A DNA stretch of 64,000 nucleotides from contig CAYNLK010000029.1 of the NCBI GenBank assembly GCA_964398055.1, positions 11,892 to 75,891 on the forward strand, read 5' to 3'. Made by a program: the position numbers and the translations under genes. Origin of the DNA: CAYNLK01 sp964398055 (lineage in GTDB: Bacteria; Chloroflexota; Anaerolineae; 4572-78; J111). Position 1 is the stretch's first letter; the number at the start of each line of letters is the position of its first letter. The notes beneath the pieces were generated by a model. The model saw nothing but the letters and a program-made list of their open reading frames with translations. It made no database searches and was not told where the DNA came from. Positions 18,028 through 24,792 of the stretch are shown here, in pieces.

Positions 18028-19287
18028 GTGTTTTTTGACGAAGCTAAAATCTATGTAAAAGGCGGTGATGGCGGCAACGGCGTGGTCGCCTTTCGCCGGG
18101 AGAAGTTTGTGCCGCGCGGCGGCCCCTCCGGCGGCCACGGCGGCAAGGGGGGCGACGTTATCCTGCAAGTCGATCCCCAATTAAACACCCTGGTCCATTT
18201 CAAAAGCCAGATTCATTTTAAGGCTGAACGCGGCCAGCACGGCGGCGGCAAAAATATGACCGGCGCCAGCGGCCAGGATTTGATCGTGCCGGTGCCGCCC
18301 GGCACAGTGGCCCGCCATGCCGAGACGGGGCAATTGTTGGCCGATCTCACCAAACCGGGTCAGCAAGCGATTGTGGCTCGCGGCGGCAAAGGCGGGCGAG
18401 GCAACTCCGCCTTCAAAAGTTCCACCAATCAGGCCCCCAGAATTGCCGAGCGCGGTCTGCCCGGTGAAGCGTTGTGGTTGACGCTTGAACTCAAGCTGAT
18501 CGCCGATGTCGGCCTGATCGGTGTGCCCAATGCCGGCAAAAGCACGCTGCTGTCAGTTGTTAGCGCCGCCCGGCCCAAAATTGCCGATTATCCCTTTACC
18601 ACTCTGGAGCCGAATCTGGGGGTCGTGGTGCTGGATCACCGCGATCTGGTCATGGCCGACATTCCGGGGCTGATCGAGGGCGCTCACGCGGGGGCCGGGT
18701 TGGGACACCAGTTTCTACGTCACATCGAGCGCAGCCGGTTGTTGGTTCACTTGCTCAACGGCGCCTCGCCCAACCCGTTGGCTGACTTTGACCAGATCAA
18801 TCAAGAACTGGCCCTATTCAGCCAAAAACTGGCTCACAAACCCCAAATTATGGTGTTGAACAAAATGGACCTGCCGGAAGCCCAGGCCCATTGGCCGGCA
18901 GTTCAGGCGCGGGCACATAAGTTAGAGCTGCCAGCCTACGCCATCTCGGCCGTAACCCAGCAGGGCGTCAAAACTCTGCTGGCTGCCTTATTCGACCATT
19001 TGGACCAATTAGCTCCTGAACCGCTGTTTGAAGAAGAAACGCCGGTTTTTACCCTGGATCAAAGCGACGACTTCTTTGAAATCCACCAGCTGTCTGACGG
19101 CTGGCAGGTGACCGGCCCCCGAATTGAGCGACTCGCCTTCCAAACCCAATGGGACTCGTATGAAGCGGTGATGCGAGCCTACCGTATTCTGGAAAAAATG
19201 GGCGTCCACGATGCCTTGCGCGAGGCCGGGGTTCAGCCAGGCGATACCGTCTTTCTGCACAACGTGGAGTTAGAGTGGGTCTGGTGA
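18028..19287 (+). CDS. obgE: GTPase Obg (ribosome assembly)
   Basis: A 419-residue Obg. The N-terminal glycine-rich Obg fold (FFDEAKIYVKGGDGGNG to about residue 158) is followed by the G domain (GVPNAGKST, DIPGLIEGA, NKMD, SAV) and a C-terminal OCT domain (about 345-419). GTG 18028 is chosen because GGAGGA lies just upstream and the protein then begins exactly at the conserved FFDEA. It acts in 50S subunit maturation and stress signalling. It is followed by nadD, the usual neighbour. Confidence 0.96.
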   Translation: MFFDEAKIYVKGGDGGNGVVAFRREKFVPRGGPSGGHGGKGGDVILQVDPQLNTLVHFKSQIHFKAERGQHGGGKNMTGASGQDLIVPVPPGTVARHAETGQLLADLTKPGQQAIVARGGKGGRGNSAFKSSTNQAPRIAERGLPGEALWLTLELKLIADVGLIGVPNAGKSTLLSVVSAARPKIADYPFTTLEPNLGVVVLDHRDLVMADIPGLIEGAHAGAGLGHQFLRHIERSRLLVHLLNGASPNPLADFDQINQELALFSQKLAHKPQIMVLNKMDLPEAQAHWPAVQARAHKLELPAYAISAVTQQGVKTLLAALFDHLDQLAPEPLFEEETPVFTLDQSDDFFEIHQLSDGWQVTGPRIERLAFQTQWDSYEAVMRAYRILEKMGVHDALREAGVQPGDTVFLHNVELEWVW

Positions 19288-19289
19288 GG

Positions 19290-19366
19290 CAATTACCAAT
19301 GAGTAATTATCAATGAGCAATTATCAATTGGCATTTTGTTCATTGCTCATTATTAATTGTTAATTG
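19290..19366. repeat. Eleven-unit heptamer array between obgE and nadD
   Basis: Eleven 7-base units in unbroken phase (CAATTAC CAATGAG TAATTAT CAATGAG CAATTAT ... TTAATTG TTAATTG). The left units are CAAT-rich and the right units are their inverse, so the whole array can fold back. It fills the entire gap between the obgE stop and the nadD start. Confidence 0.9.
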
Positions 19367-19369
19367 ACC

Positions 19370-19975
19370 ATGCTTGGGATATTGGGCGGTACTTTCGATC
19401 CAATTCATCTGGGCCATTTGTTGATGGGGGAAGCAGCCCGCCAAAAACTGGAGTTACAACGGGTCTTATTTGTACCGGTCGGCGACCCGCCCCACAAGCG
19501 GAGCGAGGTGGCGACATCGGCCTGGCACCGCCGGATGATGGTCGAGTTGGCTATTGCCGGCAATCCAAATTTTGAACTGTGTCCGGTCGACCTGGAGCGA
19601 CCCGGCCCACACTATTCCATTGATACTGTCCGGCTTATTCGAGCCAGGTATGAACTCGCGGCCGATGATTGCTTCTTTATCCTCGGCGGCGACTCACTGC
19701 AGGATTTACCAACCTGGCATCGGCCTGAAGAATTTATCAGGTTGTGCCGGTTGGCGGTTATCCAGCGGCCCGGTTTCCGGCCGGATACGACGGCTTTGGT
19801 TGAACAAGTGCCGGGGATAAACGAACGTATAGTCTGGGTCGATATGCCGCTCATTAGCATCTCTGCGTCCGATATCCGGGCAAGGCTACGATCTGGGCAG
19901 AGCATTCGTTACCAGGTGGCGGAGCCGGTGCGGGAGTACATTCTGGCCCATCAACTCTACTGCCAAAAATCTTGA
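19370..19975 (+). CDS. nadD: Nicotinate-nucleotide adenylyltransferase
   Basis: A 201-residue NaMN adenylyltransferase for NAD synthesis. GILGGTFDPIHLGHLLMGE is the nucleotidyltransferase signature, with GGDSLQDLPTWHRPEE and SISASDIRARLRSG at the C-terminal side. ATG 19370 fits the family start. No Shine-Dalgarno is visible because the heptamer array ends three bases before the ATG, so translation may depend on coupling or on the fold-back. A strong terminator follows at 20026. Confidence 0.94.
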   Translation: MLGILGGTFDPIHLGHLLMGEAARQKLELQRVLFVPVGDPPHKRSEVATSAWHRRMMVELAIAGNPNFELCPVDLERPGPHYSIDTVRLIRARYELAADDCFFILGGDSLQDLPTWHRPEEFIRLCRLAVIQRPGFRPDTTALVEQVPGINERIVWVDMPLISISASDIRARLRSGQSIRYQVAEPVREYILAHQLYCQKS

Positions 19976-20025
19976 CCGATGTGATGTGTGAAACGTTTTG
20001 GATCTATTAACATTAAGAATTGAGA

Positions 20026-20058
20026 CTACCCCTGGCGGCGAGCCAGGGGTAGCTTTTT
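20026..20058 (+). terminator. Intrinsic terminator after nadD
   Basis: Perfect 11-bp stem CTACCCCTGGC / GCCAGGGGTAG with a 5-base loop, followed by CTTTTTC. It lies between the convergent nadD and PKD-protein genes. Confidence 0.9.
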
Positions 20059-20083
20059 CAGGCGGTGGTAGCGTGCCGGATTG

Positions 20084-23000
20084 TCACTGGTGATGCCGGG
20101 ATCGGTCCGGTTGAGCGGGGGGGTGAGGGGGAGGCTCGGGCGACTGGTCAGGTGGAATTGGGGTCGGAGTTGATGGTGTTGGGTTTGCAGCAGGTGACTC
20201 TGGCGGTGGAACGGGTGGAATAGGCGTAGGTGGTACAGGGGTTGGGGTGGGTGGAAGAGAAGTGGGAGGGGGTGGAACCGGGGTTGAGGTTGGGGGGACC
20301 GGTGTGGGCGTGGCTGGTTGAGGCGTTGGCGTTGGGGGTAAGGGGGTTGGGGTGGGAGAGGGTGGTTCAGCGGTTGGGGTTGGTGTTGGGGTCGGCGGCT
20401 CTGAGGTTGGCGTTAGGGTGGGCGCTTCTTCGGTTAATGTTGGCGTTGGAGAGGATGGCGCAACCGTTGGGGTTGGAGTTCCGGTCGGCGATGGCGGCGT
20501 TGACGCCGGCGCTTCGGTAGTCGGCGTTGGGGTTGGAGTGGCTGGTTCAGGCGTCAGAGTCGATGGCTCCGGGGTAGGAGTAGGGGAAGCCGGCGTTGGT
20601 TCCGTCGTCGGTTCGGTTGCCGGTTCTAGGCTGGGTTGTATGGTTGGTTCCGTTGCCGGTTCCACTCGCCGAACTGGCGCCAGTTCATCGGCAGTCTGCA
20701 GGGCTTGGTCTCCGGTGGATTCGGCCGGTTCGGAAACGGTAATGTAATCAGGCCGGGTCAGGCTGCTGCTACCGTCCGGTCCAGCGGCAATCAAGGTAAC
20801 CGTGTAGCTGCCGGTAACGGCATAGGTGTGCGTAGGGTTCTGGGCGGTGCTGCTGTTGCCGTCGCCAAAATCCCACTGCCAGCCGGTGATCGCCCCCAGG
20901 GAGTCATCGGTGAAGGCGACGGTGAGCGGCGCCGGACCGCTTGTCGGGATGGCCCTGAACCTGGCAATGGGCAAGCTGTCGGCCACGACAATGAGGTTTG
21001 GTTGAGTCAACGTGTCGCTACCGCCTGGACCGGTGGCGGTCAGGCTGACCGAGTATTCGCCGCTGGCGGTATAGACGTGGGTTGGATTGGCCGCGGTGCT
21101 GCTGCCGCCATCCCCAAAATCCCATTGCCAACCGGTGACCGGACCGAGCGTATCGTTAATGAAGGTCACCGTGAGTGGAGGCATGCCAATGGTCGGCGTG
21201 GCTCGAAAGCTGACTTCGGGGGGGGCCGCGGTCACGGCGATGTAGTTGGTCTTGATGGTGGGTTCACTCCAAACGCCGTTTGCCCTGACCCGCAACTGGA
21301 CGGTATAATTGCCGACGGCGGCGTAGGTGTGGGTTGGATTAGCCTCGGTACTGGAGTTGCCGTCGCCAAAGTCCCATTCACTGCGCTCATAGAAGGGCGT
21401 GGATTGATTGGCAAAGGAGACAGTCAACGGCTGTAAACCGTTGCGTGGCTCAGCCCTAAATTCAGCCACGGGGCGAACCGTGATGTAATCCTTCCGCTCT
21501 TTGGTATCTTCACCACCCGGCCCACGGATCCGCAGCTTGACGGTGTAGCGGCCCGGTGTTCGATAGGTGTGGCTGGGATCATCACAGTCGCGGCTGCTAT
21601 TGTCATCGCCAAAGTCCCAGCGGCATCTGTCGTAATCGCCGTTCGAATCGTTATCAAATCTTACCCGCAGGGGAACATCACCCGTGCGCGGCCTGGCGTT
21701 GAAGTCGGCCTCAGGCTCTTCGTCAGCCGAGGCGATCCGTTCCGCCCAGACCACAATAGATGCTTCGCCTACGTTTTCATAATACTCAACGCGCAACTCG
21801 TGGTTGCCGCTGCCCAGCCACCGTTCCCCGATGACCTCACGGCGGGCGGCATCGCGCCAGTCGTCGATGACCAAGGCATTGTCCACATACAGCCGGACTC
21901 CATCGTCCACCGCCGCGTGGAAGCGGTACAGCCCGGCGTCAAAATTCCAGGTGCGGCTCCAGCGGGCCGAGAAGTTGTCTACCGGCAGGCCGGGCGCGGG
22001 TGAACCGGCGCCCCAGTTGAAATCAATGGTCACATCGTTCCGAACCAGGCTTGAGCTGCCGCTGAGGTGGCGGTTCGACCAGTATTCACCGCGCCAATCG
22101 GGATAGGTTGCCGACGGATAGCCTAGCCGCTCCCAGCCCACCTGAATGAGGGCCTCACCGGCGCGTTCGTAATATTCCAGGCGCAACTGGTGCTGGCCGC
22201 GTGATAGCCACAGCTCACCACTGACCTGGCGCCGGCTGCCGTCGCGCCACTCATCAATCACCAGCACGTTGTCGATGTAAAACCGCAGCCCGTCATCCAC
22301 AGTAGCGTAGAAGCGATACTGCCCTTCCTCAAACCAGAGCGACCGGCTCCAGCGGGCCGAGAAGTTGTCGGCCGGAAACCCCGCTGCCGGCGAACCGGTC
22401 CCCCAGTTGAAGTCGATGGTCGCGTCGTTGCGAACCAGGGCCGGCGAACCGGCCAGGTGATTGTTGGTGAAGTACTCGCCCCGCCAATCGACGATGACCG
22501 GCGCGGGAGTAGCCGTGGGGGTCGCCGGGAGGGGTGGGGCGGCTACGACCGGCAGGTTGGCAGTGTTTTCAGCGGTAACATAGGCGGCCGCGACCCAGCC
22601 ACGCTGGTCGGTCACACCCGGAAACTCGATCTGCCACCAGTTATACCCCGCGCTGACGCCGGTCGGCCTGGCTGTCTGGCCGGTTTGCAGGAGCCCAATT
22701 ACGGGGTAGGCCTGCCCCGGACCACTCCGAATATTCAGGTTGGTAAGCGAAGTCACCCTGGCCTGATCCGGCTGGGGAATGGGGGTGGAAGTTGGCAGAG
22801 CCGGCGATGGTTCGACAGTAACGGTTGGGGTGTCGGAGGGAGTCTCCCCGGCAGGTACGGTAGGGGTGTCGACATCAGATGGGACGGTCGGGGCTGGTGG
22901 CGTCGCGGCGGCTTCAGCTTCCCTGATAATACGGAAGTTGGCCTGCGCGCCCAGATTACTGTCAGCGGTCCGAGCCATCACCAGCACCTGCTCCTGATCG

Positions 23001-23362
23001 GTCCAGCCAGGCCCGAACGGCAGCAGGAAGCCGGTGGTGAACTGTCCGTCGGCATTGGCCATTGGCGCGGCGACGGCAAAAGCCGGCAACTGCATCGCGT
23101 CGGCCGTCAACAGGTAGATCGAAACCGTACTGCCAGGCTGCCAGCCCTCGCCTCTCACCGTAATATATGTGTTCAGTGGGCCGGCCGCCGGCTCCAAAAC
23201 GATGTGGGGAATGGTTTCGGCCGGGGTTTGAACCAGGGCCTGCCCACTTCTCTCGGCATAAAAAAAGACCAACATCGCTGTGGCCAGCAAGGTTATGGCC
23301 CAGATCAGGAGCACCAGGAGAATAGCCAGGACGGTGCGTTCTGTTAGTTGAAAATCTTTCAT
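20084..23362 (-). CDS. Large secreted or membrane-anchored SH3b/PA14/PKD protein
   Basis: A 1092-residue surface protein. Order seen: a hydrophobic anchor (12-36), an Ig-like segment (about 52-146), a Thr/Pro linker, a bacterial SH3b domain (about 202-263, LNIRSGPGQAYPVIG), two PA14-like domains (about 292-412 and 422-542) that are clear duplicates, four PKD domains (about 552-630, 633-711, 717-794 and 799-877; WDFGDGNSST-type cores), and a Thr-Pro-rich tail (about 900-1085). The tail has no LPxTG or other sorting motif. Such domains bind glycans and cell wall, so adhesion or polysaccharide capture is likely. ATG 23362 has AGGGGAG upstream. It has its own 5' leader with a stem-loop. Confidence 0.88.
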   Translation of the reverse strand: MKDFQLTERTVLAILLVLLIWAITLLATAMLVFFYAERSGQALVQTPAETIPHIVLEPAAGPLNTYITVRGEGWQPGSTVSIYLLTADAMQLPAFAVAAPMANADGQFTTGFLLPFGPGWTDQEQVLVMARTADSNLGAQANFRIIREAEAAATPPAPTVPSDVDTPTVPAGETPSDTPTVTVEPSPALPTSTPIPQPDQARVTSLTNLNIRSGPGQAYPVIGLLQTGQTARPTGVSAGYNWWQIEFPGVTDQRGWVAAAYVTAENTANLPVVAAPPLPATPTATPAPVIVDWRGEYFTNNHLAGSPALVRNDATIDFNWGTGSPAAGFPADNFSARWSRSLWFEEGQYRFYATVDDGLRFYIDNVLVIDEWRDGSRRQVSGELWLSRGQHQLRLEYYERAGEALIQVGWERLGYPSATYPDWRGEYWSNRHLSGSSSLVRNDVTIDFNWGAGSPAPGLPVDNFSARWSRTWNFDAGLYRFHAAVDDGVRLYVDNALVIDDWRDAARREVIGERWLGSGNHELRVEYYENVGEASIVVWAERIASADEEPEADFNARPRTGDVPLRVRFDNDSNGDYDRCRWDFGDDNSSRDCDDPSHTYRTPGRYTVKLRIRGPGGEDTKERKDYITVRPVAEFRAEPRNGLQPLTVSFANQSTPFYERSEWDFGDGNSSTEANPTHTYAAVGNYTVQLRVRANGVWSEPTIKTNYIAVTAAPPEVSFRATPTIGMPPLTVTFINDTLGPVTGWQWDFGDGGSSTAANPTHVYTASGEYSVSLTATGPGGSDTLTQPNLIVVADSLPIARFRAIPTSGPAPLTVAFTDDSLGAITGWQWDFGDGNSSTAQNPTHTYAVTGSYTVTLIAAGPDGSSSLTRPDYITVSEPAESTGDQALQTADELAPVRRVEPATEPTIQPSLEPATEPTTEPTPASPTPTPEPSTLTPEPATPTPTPTTEAPASTPPSPTGTPTPTVAPSSPTPTLTEEAPTLTPTSEPPTPTPTPTAEPPSPTPTPLPPTPTPQPATPTPVPPTSTPVPPPPTSLPPTPTPVPPTPIPPVPPPESPAANPTPSTPTPIPPDQSPEPPPHPPAQPDRSRHHQ
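20200..20660. repeat. Low-complexity TPTP-coding tract with G-runs on the + strand
   Basis: The codons for the Thr-Pro tail give GTTGGGGTTGG-like imperfect hexamers on the + strand, which is the template strand of the gene. It is coding sequence, but it is also a strong strand asymmetry that could expand, contract or form G-quadruplexes. Confidence 0.75.
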
Positions 23363-23386
23363 AGCTGTTCAACTCCCCTGAAACAA

Positions 23387-23420
23387 AATCTCCCCAAATG
23401 CGAGGGCATCTGAGGAGATT
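23387..23420 (-). promoter_or_regulatory. Stem-loop in the 5' leader of the surface-protein gene
   Basis: On the minus strand AATCTCC pairs with GGAGATT, with a nested ATGC/GCAT, followed by TTGTTTC. It lies 25 nt before the start codon. It could be an attenuator. It does not match a riboswitch class I can name. Confidence 0.45.
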
Positions 23421-23581
23421 GCTGGCCGGGCAAGGCGTTTTGCTCAATGGGTGGAAAATCTGATGACTGGGTCGATCGGTGCTGGTTGTTCTGGCGCCTT
23501 AGCAGTTCCAAAGTAGCGGCATCTCCAGATGTCCGCTGTACCCGTATGGGTCAAATGAGTGAACCACGTAACATTCTAAAC

Positions 23582-23722
23582 ACCTCAGTTCGGGATAAGC
23601 AACGATAGAGAGAAATAGCTCACGGATGAACAAGGATGAACACGGATAAACTCGGATTAAAGCAAATTCTTAATCGAAATCCGTGTGAATCTGTGAGCTA
23701 AACTCTTATTCCGAACTCAGGT
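23582..23722. mobile_element. MITE-like element, 141 bp, 5-bp target duplication
   Basis: Terminal inverted repeats ACCTCAGTTCGGGATAAG (23582-23599) and its inverse (23705-23722) share 16 of 18 positions. TAAAC flanks both sides (23577-23581 and 23723-23727). The interior contains a second inverted pair (AGCTCACGGAT type) and GGATGAACA-like units. No coding capacity, so it is a non-autonomous element. Confidence 0.75.
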
Positions 23723-24027
23723 TAAACAGTTGTTCTATAGATATTATAGCCGGATTAACTCCAGATTCAACCCTTCCAGAGAATGACTCCGGCTACGACT
23801 ACAGAATGAATTTGAAGGCTTGATAATTGGACCCCCAGTGTAGCGACACGACCCTGAAAGTAGACTCAACAGTTGGATGCCTTAATTCGACCCATCTTGA
23901 AACCCGGTGCTCAACTTCCCTGTCGGCCAAAAATCGCGTATAATATCGCCGCGCTTTTTGCTGCACCACGTTGTAACTTTTCACAGTTGCCCAAACCAAC
24001 TTAGCCGAATAGAGAGGATAAGCAACG

Positions 24028-24780
24028 ATGCCCCAATTGAAAGCATATCACCGTCCCGGCAATATCGATGACGCCTTGCGGCTTTTAACCCGGTCCGACG
24101 TCAACACAGCGATTGTCGCCGGCGGCACTTATGTGGTACCCCATCTGCCGGAACTGGTCGATGAAGTGGTCGATTTGCAGAGTATCCCTGGCCTGGCCGA
24201 GGTCAGTTACACCGGTCAGGGTATGACCATCGGGGCGATGGTTCGGCTGCAGACCATCGTCGAGGCGAACCAGGCGCCGGCTTTGCTCCGCGAAGCGGCC
24301 CGGCGGGAAGGGCCAAATACATTACGCCACGCGGCCACCATCGGTGGGGTGGTGGCCGGCGCGGATCCCGAGAGCGAACTGTTGGCTGCATTGCTGATTT
24401 TTGAGGCTGAAGTCCACCTGCAGACCAGGGCCGGCCTGAAGCGGTTAGCCTTATCCGATTTCTTACGCGACGTGCCGGCGGCATTGGACGGCGGCCTGAT
24501 CAGCGCGGTTTCGTTGAAAACTGGCGGCAAAACAGCCAGCGAGCGAGTGGCCCGCACCCCGGCCGACAAACCGATTGTGGCTGCCCTGGCCCGGCTGGAC
24601 GATGACGGCCAACTCCGGCTGGCCTTGTGCGGGGTAGCCAAAACGCCGGCGTTGGTTGAGCCGGAAGGTATTAAGGCCGCCATCAATCCGCCGGGGGATT
24701 TTCGCGGCTCCTGTGAATATCGCCGGCAGATGGCGGCTACTTTGACCAAACGGGTCGTCAACCAACTTTCAGCTCAATAG
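24028..24780 (+). CDS. FAD-binding subunit of a molybdenum hydroxylase (CoxM/XdhB type)
   Basis: A 250-residue flavoprotein subunit. The first FAD motif is AGGTYVVPHL (usually AGGTDLLP) and the second is ATIGGVVAGADPESE (usually ATIGGNLANASPAAD). Both are recognisable but altered, and the protein is shorter than the usual 280-290 residues. It lies 12 nt before the catalytic gene, which has AAGGAGATAT upstream. In canonical enzymes this subunit takes electrons from the [2Fe-2S] domain, but that domain is degenerate here (see next gene), so its electron source is unclear. Confidence 0.82.
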   Translation: MPQLKAYHRPGNIDDALRLLTRSDVNTAIVAGGTYVVPHLPELVDEVVDLQSIPGLAEVSYTGQGMTIGAMVRLQTIVEANQAPALLREAARREGPNTLRHAATIGGVVAGADPESELLAALLIFEAEVHLQTRAGLKRLALSDFLRDVPAALDGGLISAVSLKTGGKTASERVARTPADKPIVAALARLDDDGQLRLALCGVAKTPALVEPEGIKAAINPPGDFRGSCEYRRQMAATLTKRVVNQLSAQ

Positions 24781-24792
24781 AAGGAGATATTC

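Larger units (their letters stand above)
23363..24027. other. 665-bp divergent intergenic region
   Basis: It holds the leader of the surface-protein gene with a stem-loop at 23387-23420, a MITE-like element at 23582-23722, and the promoter region of the molybdenum-enzyme genes. No convincing gene was seen in the remainder (23723-24027). Confidence 0.7.

Noticed and set aside
20200..20660. Non-coding satellite or CRISPR-like array
   Set aside because: The G-rich hexamers are the reverse side of codons for a Thr-Pro-rich protein tail in an uninterrupted frame.
22457..23347. 296-codon plus-strand frame opposite the SH3b/PA14/PKD gene
   Set aside because: Shadow frame without motifs, overlapping clear SH3b and PA14 domain codons.
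23363..23560. c-di-GMP or other known riboswitch in the surface-protein leader
   Set aside because: Only one stem-loop is clear; the conserved joining sequences of riboswitch classes I know are not present.
23799..23999. 66-codon minus-strand ORF
   Set aside because: No ribosome site, no recognisable motif, and it occupies the upstream region of the FAD-subunit gene.
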